A stretch of DNA of 64,000 nt, from positions 521,273 through 585,272 of the forward strand of contig NW_019091423.1 in the NCBI RefSeq assembly GCF_001949145.1, in the 5' to 3' direction. The notes under the pieces are model-generated. The model was given only the letters and a program-made list of their open reading frames with translations, was not told the DNA's origin and searched no databases. This document shows, one piece after another, positions 33,501 through 44,400 of this stretch. Numbering within the stretch: the stretch's first letter is position 1; the number at the start of each line of letters is the position of its first letter. Position numbers and translations under genes: made by a program. The DNA is from Acanthaster planci. Its lineage: Eukaryota; Echinodermata; Asteroidea; Valvatida; Acanthasteridae.

Positions 33501-35892
33501 ATCTAACCTGCTGTGAAATCCTATCTGATGGAGACTGATAACCAGATCCTGTTTTTGTCTTCAACTGTATGTTCTGCATATCTACGGTGCCAGACATGAA
33601 CCAGCAGATAAGCACTTTCCTCAGATACACTTCATAGTCTATTGGTTGGTTTAAATAACATGCAGTTTGTGCTCCGCTGATCAAGAGGAAGAACATCTCC
33701 CAATTGCAAGCACTCACAGCAGCATTGATCAGAGTGATGATACCTGATGCATTACTGTTTTGAGGCTGAAGACAATAGCTTATACAGTCATCAGAACAAA
33801 CATGTTGATTATTTCCTAAGAGTGCTACTTCATGGCATAAAACCACCGAGGCTGCTGTCAGCTCACAGTTAAAATAATTGCAATACTCCTGCAACCTCTG
33901 AAGAAGATTTGGAGGGATATCCCAAGCCAGCGAATCACAGTAGAAGATTTCCTTTGCAGTGAGGTCAACTACTACCAACACCCAATGGCTACCAGACTCA
34001 TCAGAAAGACAGACAGCATTATTGGAGTCTTTGACCACACTGGCAATAACTACAAGCCGCTTGATTGATTGAAGTGGCAACCCTCTCCGCTGGAGATGGG
34101 GTATGAGTGAGGCAGCTGGGGAACCTTGGAGGTAGAGACAGACTGCATCCCTCTGGCTACGGTTGAGTTGTTCCATCATCCAAATCATATGTGGTGACAG
34201 CAGCTCAGCACTGTTACAAAGGTGGCTCATTTCAGCAACAGTCATGCCTGATGAAAAAAAAATTGTTCCTTTGATAGCGGCAATATAACTTGCAATTTCA
34301 AATTTGATTTATATTAGGTTTAAGTAAGGTATGTTGAAACACAAAGTGTGTGGATGACATGTCAAGTAAAAGTTGAATACTTCTATCTGATACAGACCTC
34401 TTATTTAAAAAAAACCAATTATTCTTTTGATGAAGTCTTTAAACAAAAAGACCATTGATTTATGGTGAAGAACAAGGTGGTACATACACATTAGAACAAA
34501 ACTGGCTTTCAAAATTGTGACTACTTTTTATTAGTACAAGTACAATCAAGGATGCTGCTAATGGAAGATGACCAAAAAAATGCTCATTTAATCTCTTGAT
34601 AATATCACCAACCAAACTGGGGAACAGTTTCATGAGGATGATTGTGCCATATCATCTCTTGATATTGAAGTAAGAGGGATTGATCAAGCTGTGGTTGAAC
34701 AACATTCTCTGGAAAAGCCTCTTGTTGCTCAAACCAGCATTTCTCATTGTACACCTCATGGGGGCAGAGAGCAGCTCGTTGTTTTACTGCAGTCCAAATT
34801 GGATTGTCTGGGGCATTTGACAGGAGAAAAAAACAAGAAATACACAACAGGTGAGTGTAGGCACTTGATAATGCAACAACAGGAGGAGCTGGGCTGGTTT
34901 AAAAAGGACTACACCGTATGAGCTTGATTCTGGGGCTTTTAAGAAAAGCATCAATCTTATTCTTAAAACAACCATGATCACATTTACAAACTTAAAAATA
35001 ACTGTAACCTGTGGGCAGCCTGGTAAATGCAACTGTGCAACAAAGCCTACACAACAGAAATCACAAACCCGCTACAGTAAATGTAACAAAATCCGGCACT
35101 TATTCTTGACTTTGCCCACACGCCACTTCACCCACTTACCCCTTTACCCATGTGCCATGTTGCCCATAGGCCACTCTGCTCTTATATTTGCTCTTCCCCC
35201 CGATGCAAGCCATCAATCCCATTTATACACGTAACTAGAAGTCAAAAACCTTGCATTATTTTGGATGATATTGCAGCTCACACCCATTCTTGATCTTCCC
35301 TAAAATTGTATCCACTTGAATGGACAGGAGTCCTTTTTGTTTGAGGTTTATTTCTGGTTTGTTTAGGTGGACGGGATTGAGTTTCAGAAACTGAAAATCT
35401 CGGACAATAGTCGGGACATTATTTGCACCTTTTTGAAAACAGCATGGCTTTGGCCTGTTTTATGGTAAAAATTACGAAGATATTATGTAGGCCTACTTAT
35501 GGAGCAGCATTTCTATGGGTACACAACCAGAATAAAAGCCCAGTTCGTGCCCTGTTAAACGTCACGTAGAGGCTATGGCAAAAAACGCTTATTTTCTGTG
35601 GGGTTTGTCGGAGCGGGGCGGATGTCGAACCCCACAGTTCTGGGTGTAGGCCTACACTAAAATGACTGAGTGTATGATATCTAACCCGTCACTGCCCGTG
35701 TATGGAGTCAACTCGAAATAAGATAAAAAACTGCTTGTCTAAAAATGATATCACGCTACATTCTACGCATAAAATTAAGGCCCATCTTTGACTACTCTGA
35801 AAATTAATCCTACCATGTCTTGAAGATGAATTTGAGGTCAATCCTTCGGGGATGTTAACAACTTCGAAGTTCTGACACGACAAACGCTCCAT
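30585..35892 (-). CDS. Ulp1-like (C48) domain, two C2H2 fingers, FAR1-like zinc domain protein
   Basis: My model has six minus-strand exons: 35892-35814, 34807-34613, 34247-33508, 32721-32590, 31770-31613, 31356-30585 (TAA), 691 aa. Junction phases are 1, 1, 0, 0 and 2, and all agree. The ATG at 35892 has a good context (GATATGG). Residues ~120-285 resemble Ulp1/SENP cysteine proteases: GSHWVLVVVDL (His179) and FYCDSLAW (Asp196). The nucleophile position reads QNSNASGIITL, so it is Ser259, not Cys. Residues 392-413 and 429-450 are C2H2 fingers (C-x2-C-x12-H-x4-H); the second is completed by the exon 5/6 splice. Residues ~501-554 form a C...C...HxH domain like FAR1/WRKY-GCM1 zinc clusters (Cys501, Cys529, His552, His554). 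Such domains are typical of Mutator-like transposons, but no DDE transposase is visible. It may be a domesticated transposon-derived gene. The function is unknown. Confidence 0.65.
33150..33253 (+). repeat. 33-bp minisatellite, about three copies
   Basis: The unit TGGTCAGTGGACTTTGTAAA plus GCACTCCAGTGGT repeats three times almost without change; the first copy has GCAAAG for GTAAAG. It lies in intron 3 of the Ulp1/zinc-finger gene, next to CAACCAAT-rich low-complexity DNA at about 32930-33110. Confidence 0.85.
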
Positions 35893-36487
35893 ATCCCATA
35901 CCACCAATGTTATGAATGTGTTCGTAATTGAGGGCGCGCTGCAAAAAGCTGCCAAACCACGTAATGTGCCAAAGTGAAATAGTCTGGTTCACATTCGTCC
36001 GTCACGAACTTCGTATACTGTACTCAGAAATTTCAGGGTGGGTCGGTAATCGGGCTAATTTGCAACACGCGTGTTGCAAGCTGTATGCACAACCTCACGA
36101 CTCGTACTCTTGCATGTTTGTGTGCAATTGTGTACTAATTACGGTGTAGGGCTAAACTAAGCTTTTGAGTGGTGATTGTTGGGTTTTCCACAGAAAAGGT
36201 ATAGCCTAGTTCACTACTTAAGTTTAATTGATTTAAATAATACAATAGAGAGAGTAAAATTTTATAGTGCTATAAACAGGTACTGTAGGCCTAGGGCTTG
36301 GCAGTGCATTCGTTACTTTAACCATAGAGGAAGCTTAGCTTCATGCGTTAACTTTCAAGTTACAACCATGCCCCCCGGCCTCCAGGCATGCTGGGCTTGG
36401 CATGGTCTAGGGCCGAACGTCCAAGGTAGGCCTCCTTCCTCCATGGTAGGCCTAAGCCGAAAGTCCTCCTGCCCTAACTCCATAAGC
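35893..36487. other. region upstream of the Ulp1/zinc-finger gene
   Basis: This is the likely promoter of the minus-strand gene. The OLA1 start exon has an acceptor directly before its ATG (AG at 38448-38449), so a non-coding OLA1 exon must lie upstream, possibly in this stretch. I could not fix its position. Confidence 0.3.
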
Positions 36488-36637
36488 ATTGTTGCTGATG
36501 TGATACCGCATGTGTGACTTGCACAATGGTAGAAAGGCATTCTGGGAATGAAAAGGAGCTAATACTGCCCCCTTTTTCTTCCCACAATGCCTTTGTACCA
36601 TTGTGCAAAATCACCCATGTGGCATCACTAACAGCAA
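36488..36637. mobile_element. short foldback/MITE hairpin
   Basis: The left arm 36488-36547 (GCACAATGGTAGAAAGGCAT with outer GTTGCTGATGTGAT) is inverted at 36579-36637 (ATGCCTTTGTACCATTGTGC with outer GGCATCACTAACAGCAA). A loop of about 30 bases separates the arms. The structure is hairpin-forming and non-coding. Confidence 0.7.
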
Positions 36638-36685
36638 TAGCAAACTTTTTTTCAATAGTTTTTTCTCACATTTATACCTGGCGGA

Positions 36686-37291
36686 GGCAGCTCAAATGGT
36701 GTTTGCAAATGCCATGTATCCCAAATTCCGTAAATGCTAGGCTGTGTTGGAATTACGAAATACACCTGCGAACAACATATTTTGCAGGAAATTTAGTGCA
36801 ACTCCAAGCTTTTTGTCAATCGTGTACTATCTACATTCATCTACATGATCTAGCTGTAGCATGTCTAGTAGTAGTACGCGTTTGCACATGCGCAGAATGC
36901 ATAGCAACCGACTGCCCCTTACGTATACGCAGATGAGCTGAGGGCGTGGAGAAGTCGCAGATAAGGCGGTGTCTAAAACAGGCTTCCAGAGCTACAACTA
37001 GGTTTGTTGTCCGCGTGTCTCCATGCATTTCCAATGGAATCAAGACCTAGACCTACATGTAGCTCTAGACAACAGAATGTGGGCTGAGATTTGTTGCAAT
37101 GAAGGCCATTTTGCACATCCGTAAATGCGTATTACTAGACAAAAGTAGCTCGTTCATGAATCACGTTGGAACGCATGCAGTTGCTCTAAATTTCCTGCAA
37201 AATACGTCGTTCGCAGTTGTTTTTGGTAATTTCAACACAGCATTTCTGGAATTCGGGATACAAGGCACATGTGAACAACATGTGAGCTGCC
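36686..37291. mobile_element. foldback element with 115-bp arms
   Basis: The left arm 36686-36805 (GGCAGCTCAAATGG, TGTATCCCAAATTCC, ATTTTGCAGGAAATTTAG) is inverted at 37181-37291 (CTAAATTTCCTGCAAAAT, GGAATTCGGGATACA, TGTGAGCTGCC). The ~375-bp spacer contains the CCAGAGCTACA element copy 2. It lies upstream of OLA1. Confidence 0.75.
36966..37090. mobile_element. MITE with CCAGAGCTACA inverted ends, copy 2
   Basis: This copy shares GGCTTCCAGAGCTACA, CGTCTCCATGCA(A/T)TTCCAATGG (with a G/T change) and GACCTACATGTAGCTCTAGA with 26038-26173. It sits inside the spacer of the larger foldback at 36686-37291, so it inserted there or was carried along. Confidence 0.65.
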
Positions 37292-37391
37292 TTTGCTTGG
37301 TCAAAATGTGACAAAAAGCATATAAAAATTGTACTACAGCAGGAGGACTTTTTTGTGTAAACGAAGTGTAATGAAGACAGCATCCAACCTC

Positions 37392-38456
37392 GGTTAGCCT
37401 AGGGCCTTAGCAAGTATTAGGCCTAGTCATGCCAGTAGTACTAGCCTACATTCATTGAGGAAAAGCATGCCCATGCCCTGAGTGGGAATAATGTAAGTGA
37501 GCCACATTGACATGATTGAGGCCTTAGTTGTGTCTCTGGAAAGAATTCCATTGGTGAATGTCACAATTTGTTTCCCTACAGTTACCTATTTGCCATCTGA
37601 AAGCAATAACATGATCTAAAAAGTCATTTTGGCAGGCAAAATATTGAGATAATCAAGTACAAAACACAGACCAGTCTCATAGATGCATAGGGTGTCAAGC
37701 AGCATCTGTATGGAGGTCCGTATGGGTAAGCTGGTATTGGTAAATGGGCGTGTTGAGCATCATTTGTGAAAGTACACAAATTAAAACGTTTAGTAGGCCT
37801 AGTCCTAGTAACTAGGACTCCACAAAATGCCTCTTTTAACACTGTTTAACATTTCGCCTTGGATATGGTTGGAGAGAGTACATTTACATGTAGAATCTCA
37901 GAACCTATCTATCATATCCCATGTGTACCATTTTTTACTCAAAATAGCTCACACCCTGATTCAAAATCCTCAGATTTCATCCCCAAAACAGTCCTGAAAC
38001 TGTCTAATGTTCCCACAGTAGGATAAAATAGGAATTGAATATTCCAATGATGGCAGTAAGGTGTGTGTACAGTAGGAAGAACAGAGAAATTTCCTGTTCT
38101 AGTCAGAAACTTTCCTTTCGTAGAGGACCAAGAGTGAGAGGAGGGCCTTGCCCAGTCACAAAAGGTGTGTTTGTGTGGGGAGTTCTGCCACAAGAGGTAT
38201 GGATGTCTAAAAAGAGAATACGGCTGTTCAAAAAGTACATCTAAGAAAAACTGCATAGACCCATTAAGCCTCATGAAAACTACAAATTTTACTGACTACA
38301 GGTGCAGCAGTGTGTCAAGTTTTGTGCTGCAACTGTGACACGGAGGGTTTCAAAATATTTAAGTCACCCATTTTTTAAAGGTAATTAATATGAAAGATCT
38401 CCATTTTTGTATATGAAATATTTTGTTATTATTTTCTTTTGTTTGACAGTGACATA
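37392..38456. other. OLA1 upstream region
   Basis: No exon is recognised. A ~40-bp segment at about 37957-38000 (TTCAAAATCCTCAGATTTCA) resembles 23965-24005 (ATCAAAATCCTCAGAATTCA), so another dispersed repeat family is present. The polypyrimidine tract and CAG at 38440-38449 form the acceptor of the first OLA1 coding exon. Confidence 0.4.
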
Positions 38457-41400
38457 ATGCCTCCAAAGAAGAAGGCAGCTGAGGCTAAGCCACTGCCTCT
38501 CATTGGTCGAGTAGGCACATCACTTAAGTGTGGAATTGTGGGATTGCCTAATGTTGGGTATGTGACCTTCATCCTTAACTTAATCCCAAACTTTTTTTGC
38601 TGAACCTGAAAATTCCAAATCCTTCAGAAATTCATAGTGCAGCATCTACTTCATCATCATACAGTATAGTAAGCATCCAATTTCAACATTTTCTGACCAT
38701 GTTTGGTATTAGTCCAACCAAAAGCAGATGAGGTTGGACAAAATGTTAGAAGGAAATTAGTTTAAAGATAAAAAGTCCCCCAAACAAGATGCTGATGGTG
38801 TGTTTACTGTGGTTTTAGTACTTATTATATTTAAACTGTTTGAATGTGTTCTCACTTGACCTTAGCGCATGTATACATGTATCTCTGATCAAATCCAATA
38901 ATTGATTATGTTAGTACATGTATGTTTAAGCCAACCACTTTTGGGGCCCACTTTATTGCACTGCCCATGTATTGTGCATTATTATTTAGCTAGTAGTTTT
39001 TTGGGGACAAATTCACCTGTTGAATTTTTCAGGTTCCTGGTGACCTTGGGATACTTTGTATCGGAGGTGGTTGTGTAGATAAAGAACTGATGAAGAAAGT
39101 AGGAAGTTAAATCCTGATTTATCTATCGTTTGGTTTTTTTTAGTTTGGTAACTTTATTTCCATTTCTACACCTCGGGAAATTTTTATATTTGAATCTAAT
39201 GAATTCTACAATGAAATTCTTCATATTTGCTGGTAGAACTTCTCTCAAATAGAGCAATATCCTGAAGGTGGTCACTGTAATTTAATAATTGAAATTGAGT
39301 CACTTTCTTGTGTCAATTTTGCAGAAAGTCAACATTCTTCAATGTTCTGACCAAAAGTCAGGCAGCTGCAGAAAATTTCCCTTTTTGCACCATTGGTAAG
39401 TAACATTGTAGTTCCCAGCTTAACAGAAAGTCAGTTTAGAGATTAAGAACTCGGTGTGAGAACAAAACATACTGTCGTTTTCCATAACTTATTTTCTTCT
39501 TTTTCACTCTTTTCCATGTGCCGTATGTTGCCTGACCTCATGCCTGATGAGCAGATCCTAATGAAAATAAGTATACCTAAGTGTTTTTTCAGCTCATAAA
39601 CAATACAGGATTTATTGGACTTGTTTCATTACTAGGAACAAATTTTTTCTTTTATCTGGTTATGACCCAAAAAGTTTGGCCTTAAGAATGTGTTCTGTCT
39701 GTGAATTACTGCTACTTTGAAATACTGTTAGTGATGGTATTGCCAAAATGTGAACTTTGGATCAAGCTTGCATTACAAACTGAAGAGGAAGAAATGGGGA
39801 GAGATAACAGAAAAAAATGGCCCACCGATGTGGGACAATTTTTTAGAGGGAAAAAATCAGTTTTAGAATTGTTAATAGTTTTGGTTTTTACCCAAGTGTT
39901 TTGATGTTTATGTCTGGCACGTAGGGTACCTGTTCCAGATGAAAGATATGACTTCCTGTGTGAGTACTTCAAGCCAGCAAGGTAAAACCAGTTTACATGT
40001 GTGATGCTTTCAGTGATAGGTGGCCTGACCTTTGAAAGTAAGTCAGGTGTTCTAAACTGACTTTATGAGTTGAAAGCTTTATCAGAAAGATTTGGAGAGT
40101 AAACTCATATTTTGCATACCTTAGATTCTTTTAGGCTTTGGTAAAAGGAACATAAAGGTTAACCTTTTTTTTAATTTGAAAACATGAGTCTGGTTTTTTA
40201 ATAAGATTCAAGAAATATTAATTTAGAAAGAGAGTGAAAGCAAATAAACTTGAAAATAACAATGGTACTTTTAGACTGAATTTAAGAATATGGTAATCTA
40301 TGACCTTTGTCGTGGAGATGGAAACATGTTGTAGAATTAGTAGTACATTGTAGCTATCTGTAGGAAATTAAACTTGATAAAGCAAATCAAGACGGACTTT
40401 TGATTGTATTAAGGCAACATTTCAGGTCTTTAGCTTCATTCCAAGTTTTGGATGCTAATTTCAACTTTGCCTTTTTTAATTCTGCAGTAAAATACCAGCC
40501 TTCCTTCATGTGACAGACATTGCTGGCTTGGTAGAAGGAGCCAACGAAGGCAAAGGATTGGGCAATGCATTCTTGTCTCACATCAGCGCATGTGATGCTT
40601 TATTTCATCTTTCGAGTGAGTTCAGAGATGGTTTCTGTCAGACCTGTGCTTGCTTGTATTCATGTGTGTCAGAGAATCTGTGATAGTAGCATTCTGAAGA
40701 GAAACCATTCATTGTTTGACCAGTTCAAAAGAATTCCACCAGGTGTTACCACCAAAAACTGAGTTGTCAGGTTATATTCAGAAGGTTGGCTTGTTGGTGC
40801 ACAATGTAACTAAATATCAAATTCCTTGCAATTTTGCCAACATTTTGTTGATATTAAGCAAGATCAAAATTTGGCTGGAGTTTTTAATCCAGAAATGATT
40901 TGGTAATTTTTACCGTCATTAATGTGCCACATTCTTCCACCTTGTATTATATGATTTCAGTGGATTCAGATTGGTAGAAAACAGCCACATTTAACTGATG
41001 TCTGGCTTCACTTCATGTTAGAAATTCATTAACCCTCCTTTAGTTTTACAGCACAAATATGCACAAGTGCCCAAGGTCACTCTCTTGCATGTTGGTGCAG
41101 TGCACAACATGACACAGCTGTGCTTCTTTGAGGTGTTTACCAAGTGACCCAAAGAATGACTTCAGCATAGGAGGGTTAATATACATACATGGGCAATTCC
41201 GTGTCAAATCACCCCATGGATTGGCGCTGAGCCCCTTCAAACTGGTTCATTTTTGGTTTATGAAGTAATTTTGGCTGGAAAAGCTGAAATTTAAAATTTA
41301 ACCTTGTCATGTCAATGGTTTTCAAGCCAGAGACCACCAGTTTGGGCTGATTTTGGTCAAAATGGGTTTGACTGCCATTTTTAAATGACCATTATATCTC

Positions 41401-44400
41401 CTTAATCAAGAAGCCAAATTTGTTAATATTGATATCTTTGGAAAGGAAAAAGTGAAAGGAATCCAAATTTGACATCATTTTTTATGTGCAAGCAATTTGA
41501 CTTTCGATGACCATTTGACCTTTAATTTGAACTTGTGAATCACATGACCTTGAGTCAGACTTGGGTGGAAATCATAAGTCTACATGTATTTTACTGAGTA
41601 TCATATGCACAACAAACTTTTTAACTGAAGATGCAGAACCTGTAGGGTTTTGTCGTCCTGGCTGTCACTAAGGAGAGCACTTTTGCACTGGCTTCATTCC
41701 ATTGTCTAGTTGCTCACTGTTGGATTTTGTTTGATTGAAGCTTCTTTCCACAAACACCTGGGGGTTTAGGGTTCAGGATTTCCTGACAAAGTCATGATTG
41801 CTTTGGTCCTGTCATCAGGGGCATTTGAGGATGATGATGTGACTCATGTGGAGGGAGATGTGAATCCAGTCAGGGATTTGTCAATTATCTTTGAGGAGCT
41901 TCGCCTTAAAGATGAAAGCATCTTGGACCAGAGAGTCACTGAGCTTGAGAAGAAAGCAGTCAGGGGAGGTGACAAGAAGCTCAAGCCAGAATTTGTAAGT
42001 CTTGGAAGTTGAGCCTCAGTGATGGAAATAGCTGGATTCGCTTCGCAAAATGCGATACATTTTGCGCAAAATGCGAGACAAACATGAAACTGATGTGCAG
42101 TTTTTGCGAATGGAAATTTCTTGTAAAATTATGAATGAACGGCCCATACAACCCGCCCCGCCGGCCACTGTGCACGTGGCGAGCTGAATGCGCGAATTGG
42201 AAACCGCCCCCAGCCCCGCGCTAGCAGCTTCACAGCAAAAAGGAAATGTTTGACAAAACAAACTCACTCCCAGTTTCTTGCCCTAGTTCCGCACAGCACG
42301 AGGCCCACGGATCATGGGGGAACGAGGTTGCTTCACTTTGGTGGGGTTATATAGCATGTGTAGTTCGTTACAGTGCGGTACGAGCGCACACATGTACATT
42401 CAATACGTCATAAGTGGCGCTAGAACTACACCTTGGTACATACACCCCAAGTGCGATACCAGCTTCGCACATACGTAAACACGTGTTAACTTCTGACATT
42501 TCATGGTGATCAATGCGCAACAAAAATACCGAAACACCGTCCAAATGTACCGTTGAAAATGGCAGAGAGATACGCCATGGCAGAAACAGTCGGAAGACAT
42601 TGTGCTTCACTGTGAGTTATGCAGCTTAGAAAAGGCCAAAATCAAAGCCGTTAGAACTTCTGCAGAACATTTCGTCAGAGCTCAATAAAGCACCGACTCT
42701 TAAACTGTTACAGTGACTTCTGATCAGTGCCATTTGTAGTACATGTACATGTATCCCATTTCCCTTTTCTTGTTAAATATTTTACTAATGTTTAAGTCAC
42801 CAACCGATCTAGGTCAAATGTAAAACATCTCACATGTCTCAGGAGCTAAAATGGCACCCCAAAAATCACAAGTAGGGACTTGCTGACGGCGTTTTTTTTT
42901 TTTTCCTTTGATCGTGTAAAAAATTGTTTCTCCAGCCTAGTCAATTTCATCATAATGCTAATCAAATAATAATATGATTAGCAAGTTTGCTAATCAATTT
43001 TATTTTCTTATTTCCATCACTGAGCCTAACCATTTACCCCAAGTCATCATTTACAACATTAGCAAATCAGGGAACGTGTAGCATAGTAATCTGTAGCTAT
43101 TAAGAAGGTTTACACCAGTAACCAGGGGTAAGTGATTAGTAAGTACTTTCAAGCTAAGTTAAATCTGGATGCAGGGGGAATATTGATTTCTAAAATGAGC
43201 AGCATTGATTATGAACATATACATGTATAAGGTGCAATTCTGTATTACCAATCTTTGAAAATGTCTTCAACCTGTTTTTAATCAATGAACAACTGCTCTT
43301 TGTTGTTTAAAAGTGGCTAGACATGGCTAACTTGCTGTGATAGTGTCTTTACACTCATGACATGGTGTTAAATCATCATGTCAGTCATGACCATGTCATG
43401 AGTGTAAAGACAATATGACAACAGATTAACTGACTTTATCATGCTTGTGTTAACCTTGATCCTAACTTTTGACCTCCAATAGGAAGCCCTTGCCAAGGTC
43501 CAGAAGCATGTCAAAGAGGACAAGAGGCCGGTCCGACAGATTGAGTGGAATTCTTTAGAGGTATTTATTCAGTTGCTTAGACTTTCATTCTCCAAATAAA
43601 TTATGAAGAGTTTGCTCAGTTGGTTGGAGAATATTCATAAATCCACTTCTCTGAAGGGGTTATAGAATTTTATTCTGAGCCTTTGAGGTAAAACAGCACT
43701 TAAAAACATCGTCCATGACAGATTTTGTTTGAATTTTACATTTTCTGCTTGAATCAAATTGATGAAGTATTCCTCCAAATTATGCCGACAGAAAAATATA
43801 TATGTTTTATCGATAGTTCTAGTTGGTTATGTTTTAGTTGGGTTTTAATCTCATGACATATATTTGGCATTTTGCACAGAGAATGCAACATACACTTACT
43901 CTTTTCATTTACATTGTACCATAGTTAGAGATAACCCAACCCAATTAATCACTATGGATCACCTTGTTTCCTCTTGATCCAAACATCTGTATTCCTCATA
44001 ATTTGATTATTCAGATACTGCAGTGACTTTGAAAATATAGTTTGTATCTTGTCTGTTGCATAGATTGAGATTCTGAATAAGCATCTTCTATTTACGGCAA
44101 AGCCTATGATCTACTTAGTGAATCTGTCAGAGAGGGACTACATACGAAAGAAGAACAAGTGGTGAGTGTTGCCGAAGAAGTAGAGAACATGCATAAGAGC
44201 AGTGTGATTTGGTAATCTACATTTATAAAGTATGAGGTTCAGGCTTGAGAGGGTGGGTTGTAAAGGGTCAGCCCTACCATTCAGATTTTCCTTTTATTTG
44301 CCATCCATTATTTTCTTCTTTGCTACAAAGTGGAGAAAATAAAGTTACATGTACATGTAGTATCATTTATTCACCATAAGTTTTTGTCCTTAACACTTGT

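Noticed and set aside
33745-33747. Read the Ulp1-like domain as an active SUMO protease
   Set aside because: The nucleophile position is Ser (TCA), and the preceding Asp is Ala, so activity cannot be assumed.
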